A DNA stretch of 48,035 nt from Verrucomicrobiaceae bacterium E54 (GTDB lineage Bacteria > Verrucomicrobiota > Verrucomicrobiia > Verrucomicrobiales > Akkermansiaceae). The DNA is taken from positions 1 through 48,035 of the forward strand of contig JAKZES010000043.1 of the NCBI GenBank assembly GCA_022548915.1, given 5' to 3'. Position 1 is the stretch's first letter, and the number at the start of each line of letters is the position of its first letter. Position numbers and translations under genes: made by a program. Below, piece by piece: positions 8,556-17,414 of the stretch. The notes beneath the pieces were generated by a model, which had not been told where the DNA came from, did no database searches, and saw nothing but the letters and a program-made list of their open reading frames with translations.

Positions 8556-10503
8556 ATATAACTTTAGCCGGATCATTTGTTCCGACCGGAACTTGGTTCA
8601 GCTCGCTCAAAATCTGAGCATCCGTCTTTGACTCCACCTTGCCTTGCACGAAGATCTTCGTGGCAAGACCAATGAAGCAGGTATCCGTCGTGTAGAAGAA
8701 TTTTCCGTGACTAAAGTTCTCAATGTAGTCCAGGCCGCTATTGCAGACGTTGTAGAAGAATTCGGAGTAATTGAGAAGCGGAAGATCCGACTCAGGAGCA
8801 TCAATCATTAATCGCTTCGCGGTATCGATCTTGAAATGGAACTCATTGTTGAACCCATTTCCCTGCTTGTTGAAGACCTGTCCATCCGCCGCTACGGGGT
8901 CGGTGCTCTTGAAGCGGAGCTCATTCAGCGGTTGCGGCTTGTAGTTTGTCGGTGCCGCCGGGATCTCGCCGGCTTGCGGGACAATGTATGCGAATCCCTC
9001 GATCCCCAGTCTATCCAAGGCGGCAGTTGCCTCAGGATCGTTGGCAGGAACACCTTGTCCGCTCTCATTTAACGTGTGAACGTCCAACTCCGTGCCGTCA
9101 CCACGATAGCTGAGGCCGATGTCTGTGTATCCCACTCCGAAATTCGTGAAGTCCGCGATCTGCTTATGGGTCGACTTCAAAAAGTTCGGCCCCATCCCAA
9201 AGTTTGAGTGGCCGTCGTAGACGACAATGCGACCGTCAGCACTCAGAGCTTTCAATGTCCCATCCTCATTCGTCACGACATCGACGACGTAAAGCTTGGG
9301 GTTATCCGCATCATCCTTGCCTTTCACGGTCCATGTGTCTCCATTTCTCCTCGCCTTGACTCCATCAAGATACTCTTCAAGGAGGTCACGGCTCGATTGG
9401 TCCGCGTTGTCACCAAAGACTGGATCTGGACCAATGCCAAAGGCTGCGGTAATATCAACGGGCAACACTGCGACGATGACCGTGCTGGGAAGCGCGCCGT
9501 CTTCAATGTTGGTGGCAGAGAGGTCGATCTGAACGGACAGATCCTGACTCTCGGGTGCCTCGTAGCATTCGGAATCCTCGACGTGTGTGGGGCCCACAGA
9601 TGCAGGAAAGTAGGAGTCCAGCGTGAAGCTTTCCTGAGCCGCTGCTTCCCACTCGCCGTGCCGTGAGTTGACATTGAGCAATCCAGACAGACCAGAGCCT
9701 GACGCCGGGGTGATTGTCCAGCTGAGTTGGTCGTTGAACTCAGACGAATCGCCGGTGTATTGTGGGTATTCTGCGCTCGCGACCGCCACCAGGACGACGC
9801 GCTTCTCACCGGCCGGGATGGTAATGGTCCTCGAGCGAGTCAGGGTCTCGCCAGCCGAGAGATTCCCCGAAACGATGAACCACTCGGCGTCGGGCGTTTC
9901 GCCCGGGTCATTCGGATCAGTCCCCTGATCATTCTCCCCGCCATCCGTGATTCCGTCGTCGTCGCTGTCTGGGTCGTTGGGGTCGGTTCCGAGGCTGACC
10001 TCTTCTCCGTCGGTCAGGCCGTCATCATCGGAGTCCGCGTCCTTCGGGTCGGTTCCACCCGAGACCTCGGCACCGTCGAGCAGCCCGTCATCGTCCGTAT
10101 CCGGGTCAAGAGGGTTGGTCTGATAGAACTCGATCTCGTCTTCATTCGACAGGCCGTCTCCATCCGCATCCCAATCCTCCAGGGTGGTTCCAACGGGAGG
10201 CTGGTTGTCAGTGAACCAGAGCCGGAAGAACGCCTTGTCGGCGGTGGTGAGGATCTCATGGGTGATCTCGACACCGGTGCCCGATTCAATGACCGGCATC
10301 CAGAGCCACTCCTTCAGCGGAAAGTTTGGATCCGACGCCTCGACGAAATAGGTCCGGCCCACCTGGCCATCCCAGCGGAGGAACTTGTCGCCCGCCGGGA
10401 CGATGATGACCTCCGTGTTCTCTGGGTCGGGAGAAGCCTCGACGATTCCGACCGCCGCGAGCAGGGCGGAGGTCGCCGCCATCAGAAAGGCTGCCCGATT
10501 CAT
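8536..10503 (-). CDS. Secreted TSP3-repeat protein with a putative clan CD cysteine peptidase-like domain
   Basis: A 655-residue protein. Signal peptide 1-23; residues about 33-100 form a beta domain with GRTYFVEAS and FFRLWFTDN, common in Verrucomicrobia surface proteins. Residues 112-200 hold calcium-binding thrombospondin type 3 repeats (D-x-D-x-D-G-L, T-D-P-x-D). The C-terminal half (about 395-655) has a strand ending in H432 (VVYDGHS) and another ending in C587 (FFYNVCNSG), then a strand FFYTTDT and a helix reading FVQGKVESKTDAQIL. A strand-GH[GS] followed by strand-C-x-SG is the catalytic His/Cys layout of gingipain, CHAT and caspase-like peptidases. The roughly 155-residue His-Cys gap is longer than usual, so this is an inference. 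It overlaps both operon neighbours. Confidence 0.6.
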   Translation of the reverse strand: MNRAAFLMAATSALLAAVGIVEASPDPENTEVIIVPAGDKFLRWDGQVGRTYFVEASDPNFPLKEWLWMPVIESGTGVEITHEILTTADKAFFRLWFTDNQPPVGTTLEDWDADGDGLSNEDEIEFYQTNPLDPDTDDDGLLDGAEVSGGTDPKDADSDDDGLTDGEEVSLGTDPNDPDSDDDGITDGGENDQGTDPNDPGETPDAEWFIVSGNLSAGETLTRSRTITIPAGEKRVVLVAVASAEYPQYTGDSSEFNDQLSWTITPASGSGLSGLLNVNSRHGEWEAAAQESFTLDSYFPASVGPTHVEDSECYEAPESQDLSVQIDLSATNIEDGALPSTVIVAVLPVDITAAFGIGPDPVFGDNADQSSRDLLEEYLDGVKARRNGDTWTVKGKDDADNPKLYVVDVVTNEDGTLKALSADGRIVVYDGHSNFGMGPNFLKSTHKQIADFTNFGVGYTDIGLSYRGDGTELDVHTLNESGQGVPANDPEATAALDRLGIEGFAYIVPQAGEIPAAPTNYKPQPLNELRFKSTDPVAADGQVFNKQGNGFNNEFHFKIDTAKRLMIDAPESDLPLLNYSEFFYNVCNSGLDYIENFSHGKFFYTTDTCFIGLATKIFVQGKVESKTDAQILSELNQVPVGTNDPAKVIYAKHDF

Positions 10504-11336
10504 CGGTCACCTCCTTCCATCGCGGGTTTGAGGTAGCGGCTACCCCGGTGAGGTCGGAGGATGATCGTGTGATCCCGGGGTCGGTCCGGATTCGCAGCTT
10601 TCCATGCATCCGCATCCGCCCGGTATTTCTCCCGAGCCGCCTCCATCGCCTCCAGCTCAGACCGATGCTTGGCGCAGTAGTCACGCACCGCTTCGAGGAA
10701 CGCTCTTCCTGCCATGGCTTCATCCGGGCCACCCGTGAAGACGATTTCACCCGGGGCCACGTTTGGATGGTCGGGCACAAGTCGTTGCTTTGCCAGTGGG
10801 TGGAGCCGGGTGGTGTCGATGCGCCAAGGTGAGAAGAAGACGCTGTAGGTGACGTTATCGGACGAAACCTCCTGCATCGGAGCCAGCAAGCCCCAGTCCC
10901 AGCCACACCATGCTTCCAAGGACTCCTTGGTCTCCGGGTCCTGCCATTTCAGGTGGCTGAAAGTCCGGTCATAGATCGTGACCGACAGTCCGAGCAGGTA
11001 GTGGGGCGGCCCCGGCTCAAGGAATGGTGCGGGTGGCACCTCCCTTGGCTCAGGGACCGGCGGCAGGTCCGGCAGGGTGGAAGGGGTCCCACGGACCACC
11101 GTGATCGTGTGCGTGGGCCGGTGAACGGCCGTCGCCTTCTGGACCGGAACCGGCGGCAGGGGCTCCGGCGGGGCCGGGGGCACGAACCGGATCGCCGACG
11201 GATCGAGGGTGCCGGAGCGAACTTCGAGTTTGTCTGCCGACTCGGACGCCAACGAGTCCGGCTCGGCCTCCGTCTGCCCCATGATTGACATGCTCAACCC
11301 GCAAAGAATCAAGCCGAGGCCAATCGGGGCTTTCAT
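10500..11336 (-). CDS. Exported proline-rich protein of unknown function
   Basis: A 278-residue protein, first gene of the four-gene operon. Signal peptide about 1-21 (cleavage near MGQ-TE). A Pro-rich linker follows (about 50-105, many PP and PxP), then a domain with LLGLSVTIYDRTFSHLKW, WCGWDWGLL and YSVFFSPWRID, then a charged helix rich in Glu, Ala and Arg (about 225-260). Its stop overlaps the next start (ATGA at 10500-10503). No family recognised. The Pro-rich segment suggests a periplasm- or envelope-spanning spacer. Confidence 0.6.
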   Translation of the reverse strand: MKAPIGLGLILCGLSMSIMGQTEAEPDSLASESADKLEVRSGTLDPSAIRFVPPAPPEPLPPVPVQKATAVHRPTHTITVVRGTPSTLPDLPPVPEPREVPPAPFLEPGPPHYLLGLSVTIYDRTFSHLKWQDPETKESLEAWCGWDWGLLAPMQEVSSDNVTYSVFFSPWRIDTTRLHPLAKQRLVPDHPNVAPGEIVFTGGPDEAMAGRAFLEAVRDYCAKHRSELEAMEAAREKYRADADAWKAANPDRPRDHTIILRPHRGSRYLKPAMEGGDR

Positions 11337-11421
11337 TGCCGCTGATACGATTCAACAGGACACGCCATGTCAAGATTTGCGGAGTTCTGAACCCCGGCCC
11401 AGCGGTGCTGAGGAGCCGGCA

Positions 11422-14400
11422 TCAGAGCTTCCCGAGGGCGGTGAGGGTGTCGAGGATCTCGGTGATGGTTCGGATACGGGCGTGGGTGCGCTTGCCGAAA
11501 CAGGCCGCCAGTTCTGACGGATCCGGGCCGGTGGCGGGGAGGAGTCGTTGGATCGCGGCGACTTGATCGGGCATGGAGGCGGGCCACTTGAGCTTCTCGG
11601 ACGGCGTGATCGGCTTGCCGCTCGCGGACTCGGCTTCGAGTTCGATCTGCTTTTGTTCGGAGGCGGGAACGCCGGTGTCGTCGGGAGACTGATATTCGGG
11701 ACGCAGCCAGCGGATCAGGCCGCGCTTCTCTTCTTCGGCGCGTTCGTGGTTGAGGGCGACGAGGCGCTTGAGGAGTTCCTGTCCGAGTTGTTGCGCAGCT
11801 TCGTCGCCGGCGGCGAGGCGGTCGGCGAGGGGAGGCACGACACTCCTGTCGTGCGGTTGGACCGGCGCGTGTGCGACAGGAGTGTCGCACCTCCCGAAGT
11901 CCTGCCACCCATACGCCTCCAGCACCGCTTCATCGAGTTCGTCATGGATCTGCTTGAGGATGGTGACGAGGCCCTGGTCGTGGATCTTGCGCTCCTTGTC
12001 GGTGAGTGAGGTGCCGGTGCGGAGCTTTTCGAGGACGTTGTAGAGGCCGGTGAGCGTCAGTTCCGGATGCGCCGCCTGCCGCGCCTTGCGGTGCGCGTCG
12101 AGCTTTTCGCCCAGGTCCCGGATGCGCTGCTTGAGCGGGCCTTCGTCGAGGGCGGGGAATGGGAAGGTTTCGAAGCAGCGGGTCTTCACATAAACAGGAT
12201 CGTTTCCGACACCGAGGCGACCTCCTGTTTGCAACGCCCAGGCAACGTGGATTAACGACGAGAGCACGCCGAGATTGAAGGGGTCGTCGGATGCGATCGC
12301 GATGAGCTTGTTGTCTGGAAGAATCTCCTGATCGAGGAAGACGAAGAACCGGTGTTTGCTTGTCTCGACGGTGGCGATGTAGCGCCGGAGACCGCTTAGT
12401 GCCACACGGAGCTCTTGGCGAGGTTTGCCGAACAGCCACCATTTCTCTGCATAGCCTTTCCCGTCTTTCGTGTGAGCCTTCGCGTCACGCTCCGGCTTCA
12501 CCGTCGTCATGACATGTTGGTAAAGCGTTGGACATTGGTCGCGTGCTTCCTCTTCCGTGAGTCCGTAGAGATCGATGACGCGAACATCGCGTGGATGGCT
12601 GGTAAGGTCCCGACCGTTGCGGTATCCACGCAGCCACGTCTCCAAGCCGTCGATGACTGTGTGGCCGAGGTCTATCGCAGTCTGATGATCGACGATGAAT
12701 CCCGAGCCATGCAATTTGACGCCGGGACAGCTCAATTTCGAGTTGGCAGTCAGTGGAATGGCTGATGAAACGTTGGCTCCGAGCTTGAGATTTTCAGCAA
12801 TAATACCCTCGATGCGCTCAAGAATGACATCAATCTCGCCGTCTTCCATCTTGGCTTCGCGAACAACCTGTTCCAGCCATCCGGATCCTGCCCCAAGTCC
12901 TGCGACAGTCATTGCAATTCTAACATCGGCACCATCCGCGGAATCAACCCACGGGTGATCCGGAATGGCGAATGAGAGATGCAGGGGCTTCTTCTTGTGG
13001 GTGAGGAACGGTTCGGTCACCCGGCGGTTGAAGGTCTGACTGATCGAGTTCGTGGTGATGAATCCAAAGCGTTCGATTTCCTCGTCCTGAAGGCATTCGG
13101 CGGCATGCTGCCACCAGAACATGACGAAGTCCCAAGCGGCGGGCTTGTGCTTTTGCCAAGCGGCGCGCAAGGCCTCGACGTAGCCGTCCCCAAGCGCTTC
13201 CCGCATACGATGTTTCCCGATAAACGGCGGATTCCCCACGATGTAATCCGCCTCGGGCCACTCCGCCCTTCGTGGATTCGTGTAATCGAACAACGGAATC
13301 CTCGCGCTTTCATCCGGCACCTCTTTTCCGGTCACGGGATGCGGCTTGGTGGTGCGGCCGTCCCAGATCGTGACGACTTCGCCGGTCTCCGGGTCGCGGC
13401 GCGGGATCTTTTCGTCGTAGGCGAGCACGGCGTCGCGGCATTCGATGGAGTTGTGCTTCGGCAGCAGCGGGCGGTCGTTGGTATCGGCCTTGCCGGTGGT
13501 GCGCTTGTGCCACTGGAAGTAGCCGATCCAGAGGACGAGCTGGGCGATGGCGGCGGCCCGCGGGTTGATCTCGATGCCGAGGAAGTTCGACGGGCGGATG
13601 AGGACGGTGTCCATTTCGAGCGCCCGGTTGCCGCCGAGCTTCTCGAACAGGTCGAGGACCTCGGCCTCGAGGCGCTTGAGGAGTTCGAGCGAGACGTAGA
13701 GGAAGTTGCCGGAGCCGCAGGCGGGGTCGAGCACGCGGGTGCGGGCGAGCTTGTGGTGGAAGGTCTCGACCGCCTCGCGGGCCTTGGGCGTCTTGCCCTG
13801 TTCGTCGAGTTGGGCGGCGGTGACCTTCACCGTTTCCCACTCGGCGCGGAGCGGTTCAATGAGGGTCGGGCGGACGAGGCGTTCGACATAGCTGCGAGGA
13901 GTGTAATGGGCGCCGAGCTTGTGGCGCTCGCGGGGGTCGAGGGCGCGTTCCAGCAGGGTGCCGAAGATGGCAGGCTCGACCGCCGACCAGTCCTGCCGGG
14001 CGGCGTGGATGAGGTAGGCGATCTGGTCGGGCCGCAGCGGCAGGGCGCTGGTTTCCTTGAACAGGCCGCCATTGAAGTGCGGGATCTTGTGCTGGATGGC
14101 GACCGAGAACTCGCTGCCGGTGGCCATGTCCGTCCACAGCGCCTGGAGCATGGTGACGAGGCCGGCGGGTTGCTCGCGGACGCGTTCGAGCATGCCGAGG
14201 AAGGCGTCTTCGGGCAGCAGGCCGACGTCCTCGGCGAACATCGTGAAGAGGCAGCGCTGGAGGAAACCGGCGGTGTGCTGCGGGTCGTGGCCGTCCTTTT
14301 CCAGCGAGCGGGCGAGGTCGGCGAGGGCGCGGGCGACTTCGCGGGTGACCTTGGCGGCGTGCTTCGAGGGGTCGAGCGAATGGGGATCGGTCCAGATCGC

Positions 14401-15012
14401 CTGGAACAGGTCGCGGATTTCCGGGCGATGCAGGTCTTTCAGCTCGATGCGCCGTGAGCGTGGATCGGGGAAGGCCTCGTACTGGCCGCCGGTGCCGGAG
14501 AATTCGGCGTAGAGGTCGAAGCAGTGGCCGACGTCGCAGACGATCAGGAACGGTGGGCGGGGTTCGCCGGGTGGGAGCAGGTGGATGTAGCGCTCGCCCT
14601 GGGCGTGGGCGCGGTCGAGCGCCTTGTCCCAGGTGGTCGATCCGCGCTGGCCGTGGCCGGCGGAGGGAGCGGCCGGGGCGGCATCGAGGGCGGGGAGCAG
14701 CGGCTGGTCGGGGTCGGACTTGTCGCGGCGCGGGTTTACGCCCTGCTTGGTTTCGAGGACGAAGTGGAGGGAGCGGAACAGGTCGATCCAGTTCGGGGTG
14801 GTGGTGCCGTCCGGCTTGCGGCGGTCCACGCGACGCTCGAAGGTGTAGGTGTTGAGCTCGTTTTCCGGCCCGGGCGGGTCGGGCTTGTCGAGGCCGAGGA
14901 GGTCGCAGAATTCGAGAAGGAACTGCTGGCCGGCTCCCCGCTCGTGCCCACCCGACCTTTCCCAGCGTTGGATGAAGGCGTCGATGGCGGCGGGCGTGAG
15001 GTCGTCGGGCAT
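11422..15012 (-). CDS. Single-chain type IIG-like restriction-modification enzyme (nuclease plus N6-adenine methyltransferase)
   Basis: A 1196-residue protein. The N-terminal domain has a PD-(D/E)xK-like nuclease centre: D77 (NWIDLF) and E87-T-K89. A helical linker leads to a gamma-class amino-methyltransferase: GAHYTPRSYVERLV (367-380), AdoMet motif I DPACGSGNF (429-437), a GIEINPRAAAIAQL segment, and the catalytic NPPF at 594-597. The rest should hold the target-recognition domain. MmeI-like/type IIG enzymes combine cutting and methylation in one chain of about 900-1200 residues, which fits. No separate specificity, helicase or methylase gene is adjacent. Residues about 1040-1061 are encoded by an inserted palindromic repeat. 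Likely role is defence against foreign DNA; the recognition site cannot be read. Confidence 0.85.
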   Translation of the reverse strand: MPDDLTPAAIDAFIQRWERSGGHERGAGQQFLLEFCDLLGLDKPDPPGPENELNTYTFERRVDRRKPDGTTTPNWIDLFRSLHFVLETKQGVNPRRDKSDPDQPLLPALDAAPAAPSAGHGQRGSTTWDKALDRAHAQGERYIHLLPPGEPRPPFLIVCDVGHCFDLYAEFSGTGGQYEAFPDPRSRRIELKDLHRPEIRDLFQAIWTDPHSLDPSKHAAKVTREVARALADLARSLEKDGHDPQHTAGFLQRCLFTMFAEDVGLLPEDAFLGMLERVREQPAGLVTMLQALWTDMATGSEFSVAIQHKIPHFNGGLFKETSALPLRPDQIAYLIHAARQDWSAVEPAIFGTLLERALDPRERHKLGAHYTPRSYVERLVRPTLIEPLRAEWETVKVTAAQLDEQGKTPKAREAVETFHHKLARTRVLDPACGSGNFLYVSLELLKRLEAEVLDLFEKLGGNRALEMDTVLIRPSNFLGIEINPRAAAIAQLVLWIGYFQWHKRTTGKADTNDRPLLPKHNSIECRDAVLAYDEKIPRRDPETGEVVTIWDGRTTKPHPVTGKEVPDESARIPLFDYTNPRRAEWPEADYIVGNPPFIGKHRMREALGDGYVEALRAAWQKHKPAAWDFVMFWWQHAAECLQDEEIERFGFITTNSISQTFNRRVTEPFLTHKKKPLHLSFAIPDHPWVDSADGADVRIAMTVAGLGAGSGWLEQVVREAKMEDGEIDVILERIEGIIAENLKLGANVSSAIPLTANSKLSCPGVKLHGSGFIVDHQTAIDLGHTVIDGLETWLRGYRNGRDLTSHPRDVRVIDLYGLTEEEARDQCPTLYQHVMTTVKPERDAKAHTKDGKGYAEKWWLFGKPRQELRVALSGLRRYIATVETSKHRFFVFLDQEILPDNKLIAIASDDPFNLGVLSSLIHVAWALQTGGRLGVGNDPVYVKTRCFETFPFPALDEGPLKQRIRDLGEKLDAHRKARQAAHPELTLTGLYNVLEKLRTGTSLTDKERKIHDQGLVTILKQIHDELDEAVLEAYGWQDFGRCDTPVAHAPVQPHDRSVVPPLADRLAAGDEAAQQLGQELLKRLVALNHERAEEEKRGLIRWLRPEYQSPDDTGVPASEQKQIELEAESASGKPITPSEKLKWPASMPDQVAAIQRLLPATGPDPSELAACFGKRTHARIRTITEILDTLTALGKL
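11831..11894. repeat. REP doublet (REPIN-like) inserted in frame in the restriction-modification gene
   Basis: Two 24-base arms, 11831-11854 and 11871-11894, are inverted copies of each other, differing only at two dinucleotides. Each arm holds its own hairpin: GCACGAC/GTCGTGC around loop ACTCCT, and GTGCGAC/GTCGCAC around loop AGGAGT. The differences between arms are compensatory, so both stems stay perfectly paired. The 16-base spacer completes a doublet typical of REP elements moved by RAYT transposases. The insertion keeps the reading frame and is translated as an extra Pro/His/Arg-rich segment. No RAYT gene is in the window. Confidence 0.8.
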
Positions 15013-15147
15013 GGATGGCGGCGAGATGCTGATGCTTCATCTATCCGAAGCTCCCACCTCCGACCAGCCGGAAGCGCCGACCGGTCTCCGCTACAGTCGA
15101 TCTGTCGAGAGAGTCCTGAATCCGCGGTTCAATCTGTTGAACAGTCC

Positions 15148-16071
15148 CTATCGCCCCGGAAAGAGGTGCTTCCAGACGGTGAAGGCCTCGCGGATTTCCT
15201 CCGCCTTGCGGGTGGGGGAGAGTTCCCAGGTGAGGGAACAGTCGTCGGGGAAAAGCGGAATCAGGCTCTTGAAATCGAGCTCGCCGGTGAACGGGACGCG
15301 ATGATCGCGGGCCGGCCATTGGACGTCGTGAACGTGGGCGCCGAAGAGGTAGGGTGAGACCTCCCCGAGCCATTCGGCGTGATCCAGCAGTCCGAGGTTG
15401 TGCTTGAGCTGGACGTGGCCGAAGTCATGCCAGTAGCGCACCTGTGGTCGATCCTTGAAGTGCTCCTGAAGCCGCAGCATTTCGCGCTCGGTCGGCATGT
15501 CCTCGAACCGCGACCGCGACTCGACCGCCAGCACCAGGTCGAGTTCCGACGCTTTTTCCGCGAGGGCTTCCAGCGCGTCGATCGCCCGCTGGTAGTAGAG
15601 GGGGGCGACCTTCTCGCGCTTCTTGATGAAGGCGATTCGTCGCTTGGCGAAGGCCGGGGAGGTGCCCTCGCCGTCGGCGAGCATGGCGGTCAGGGCCTTG
15701 GTCCACTTCTTCGGCTTCATCGGCACCGATCCCATGTGCAGGACCACGTAGCGAGCCTTGAACTCGGCGGCGATCTCGAGCGTCTTGAAAGTCATGTCCA
15801 TCGCCCGTTCGCGATCCGACGAACGGTGCGAGGTGAACTCGTAGGCGTCGGGCGCGTCGATCATGACCTCGACGGGCGAGGGGAAGTAGTTGTGCACCCC
15901 GACGCAGGTGAAGCGCCCGTCGGCGAAGGCCTTCCGCAGCCCGGGCAGCTTGGCGATGGTCATGCCATGGGAGAGTTCCAGCTCGGAAAATCCAAGCTCG
16001 AGAATTTCGTCCACCATCGCCTCGCCATCGTGATGGCGCGAGTTGTTCCAACAGGTGGAAAAGGCGGGCAT
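15148..16071 (-). CDS. Sugar phosphate isomerase/epimerase-like TIM-barrel protein
   Basis: A 307-residue protein of the xylose isomerase-like/AP endonuclease 2 TIM-barrel superfamily. Recognisable pieces are an opening strand plus ELGFSELELSHG, VVLHMGS, LVLAVESRSRFEDMP, YWHDFGHVQLKHNLGL and FGAHVHDVQW. The E, D-x-G-H and H-x-H-D residues are the divalent-metal ligands of the family. The substrate cannot be assigned; these enzymes act on sugars, inositols or abasic DNA. It is the last gene of a minus-strand run behind rsmI, with an 82-base gap holding an A-rich oligo repeat. Cytoplasmic, no signal peptide. Confidence 0.8.
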   Translation of the reverse strand: MPAFSTCWNNSRHHDGEAMVDEILELGFSELELSHGMTIAKLPGLRKAFADGRFTCVGVHNYFPSPVEVMIDAPDAYEFTSHRSSDRERAMDMTFKTLEIAAEFKARYVVLHMGSVPMKPKKWTKALTAMLADGEGTSPAFAKRRIAFIKKREKVAPLYYQRAIDALEALAEKASELDLVLAVESRSRFEDMPTEREMLRLQEHFKDRPQVRYWHDFGHVQLKHNLGLLDHAEWLGEVSPYLFGAHVHDVQWPARDHRVPFTGELDFKSLIPLFPDDCSLTWELSPTRKAEEIREAFTVWKHLFPGR

Positions 16072-16089
16072 GGCGCGAGGCTGCGCCTC

Positions 16090-16122
16090 AAATGACGAAT
16101 GTTAAATGCCAAATGTCGAATG
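16090..16122. repeat. Imperfect tandem AATG-type oligo repeat
   Basis: Four to five imperfect units of the type AAATGNCG/AAATGCC stand in a row in the gap between rsmI and the isomerase gene. They are markedly AT-richer than the surroundings. The same motif family recurs at 27971-27996 and 28118-28152. Nothing shows what it does. Confidence 0.45.
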
Positions 16123-16153
16123 GCCGGGGTTCCATGATCGCGGCGGCTGGGTT

Positions 16154-16828
16154 TCAGCCCTTGGCATCGCCGCTGAGCAGGAAGACGATTTCGCCTTTGG
16201 GCGGGTGGGCCTGGAAATGGGCGAGCAACTCGGCGGCGGTCCCGCGGTGGTAGGTCTCGAACTTCTTGGTCAGTTCCCGGGCGACGCAGCAGCGGGCGTC
16301 GGGACGGGCACCGGCAAGGACTTCGAGGGTGGAGACAATGCGGTGCGGGGACTCGAAGAAGAGCGTGGTTCCCTCCGCATCGAGGGCACTCTCAAGCGCC
16401 TTGAGGCGTTTGCCCTTTTTCACCGGAAGAAAACCGTGGAAGTGAAAGGCGTGGACCGGCAGGCCTGAGCCAACGAGCGCGGTGAGCACGGCGGAGGGTC
16501 CGGGAAGCACCTCGAGTTCGACGTCGGCTTCAAGGCAGGCCTGGACGATCCGGTATCCGGGATCGGACACGCCCGGCATGCCGGCGTCGCTGACGACCGC
16601 GATCGCTTCACCCGATTGCGCGGCGGCGATGAGCTCGGGGATGCGCCGGACCTCGTTGTGTTCGTGGAGCGAGACGAGCGGCTTTCCCCGGATGCCGAGG
16701 TGGGCCAGCAGCTTGCCGGTCTGGCGGGTGTCCTCGCAGGCGATGCGGTCGGCGTTTTCGAGGATCTCGACCGAGCGGCGGGTGATGTCGCCGAGGTTGC
16801 CGATCGGTGTGGGAACGAGGGAGATCAT
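16154..16828 (-). CDS. rsmI: 16S rRNA (cytidine1402-2'-O)-methyltransferase
   Basis: A 224-residue AdoMet-dependent methyltransferase modifying C1402 in the 16S rRNA decoding centre. The start at 16828 gives the family N-terminus (LVPTPIGNLGDITRRSVE); an open frame continues upstream but is only the shadow of the lptE gene. EDTRQTGKLLAHLGI, VVSDAGMPGVSDPGY, LPGPSAVLTAL, GFLPVKKG, FESPHRI and the late ARELTKKFETYHRG all match RsmI/YraL. The usual C-terminal helical extension is short. It sits in the BamD/LptE-like gene run. Confidence 0.95.
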   Translation of the reverse strand: MISLVPTPIGNLGDITRRSVEILENADRIACEDTRQTGKLLAHLGIRGKPLVSLHEHNEVRRIPELIAAAQSGEAIAVVSDAGMPGVSDPGYRIVQACLEADVELEVLPGPSAVLTALVGSGLPVHAFHFHGFLPVKKGKRLKALESALDAEGTTLFFESPHRIVSTLEVLAGARPDARCCVARELTKKFETYHRGTAAELLAHFQAHPPKGEIVFLLSGDAKG

Positions 16829-16896
16829 CGCGGGGATTCTCCCGAAGCGGTGGGGTTGGGGTGGAGAGGCGAAGCCGGTTTCATGACCGGCGCTCC

Positions 16897-17400
16897 TTAG
16901 AAACCGTCCGCCAGCCGGGAAACGAGGGCTTCGCCGGCCCGGCGCAGGGCATCGGGCAGCGCGTTGTTGCGCGCGGTCTGCAGGTTCGAGTCGACGAAGA
17001 AGCGCGACACCCCCACCGAGCGGCCGGTCGCGAGGACCCGGCTGGGGTCGCTGGAATCCCGCAGGGTCCACTGCAGCGTCACCGTGTTCTGCAATTCCTC
17101 CGGGCGCAGGGTGTCGAGGCGGGTCGCGCGGTTCTGCGCGTACTTGATCTCCTCGATCCTGCCCTCGAGCACGGCGTCGGCATCGTCGATCGAGGCGATG
17201 CGGTAGGTGCCGTCCTGAACGAAGGCGGCGTTGACCGCGGAGGTGGCGATCACTTCGGCGCGCGGATGAAGGGTGTCGTTGGCGAACATCTTCACCGAGA
17301 TCGATTCGACCCCGCTCATCGCGGCGGGCTTGGCGCCATCCAGCGTGTAGCCGGCGCAGCCGACGAGGGCGAGGGCGAGGAGGGAGGCGAGAAGGCGCAT
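16897..17400 (-). CDS. lptE: LptE-like LPS-assembly lipoprotein
   Basis: A 167-residue lipoprotein. The start at 17400 (MRLLASLLA) gives a short signal peptide ending in the lipobox LVGC (Cys15). After the Cys comes AGYTLDGAKP, then repeated beta strands (SISVKMFAND, TYRIASIDDADAVLEGRI, TVTLQWTLRD), the fold and order of LptE, which plugs LptD in the outer membrane. The C-terminal helix (ARNNALPDALRRAGEALVSRL) also fits. It follows the BamD-like gene after 14 bases. Family assignment is by pattern; the gene symbol is probable. Confidence 0.75.
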   Translation of the reverse strand: MRLLASLLALALVGCAGYTLDGAKPAAMSGVESISVKMFANDTLHPRAEVIATSAVNAAFVQDGTYRIASIDDADAVLEGRIEEIKYAQNRATRLDTLRPEELQNTVTLQWTLRDSSDPSRVLATGRSVGVSRFFVDSNLQTARNNALPDALRRAGEALVSRLADGF

Positions 17401-17414
17401 GGGTGAACCGGGGA

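Noticed and set aside
12979-14457. A 492-residue plus-strand frame inside the restriction-modification gene
   Set aside because: It is antisense to the methyltransferase domain and shows no motif; the minus strand carries the real gene.
11337-15147. A larger defence island around the restriction-modification gene
   Set aside because: The genes on both sides (exported operon, TIM-barrel isomerase) show no defence-related domains, so the restriction-modification enzyme appears to stand alone.
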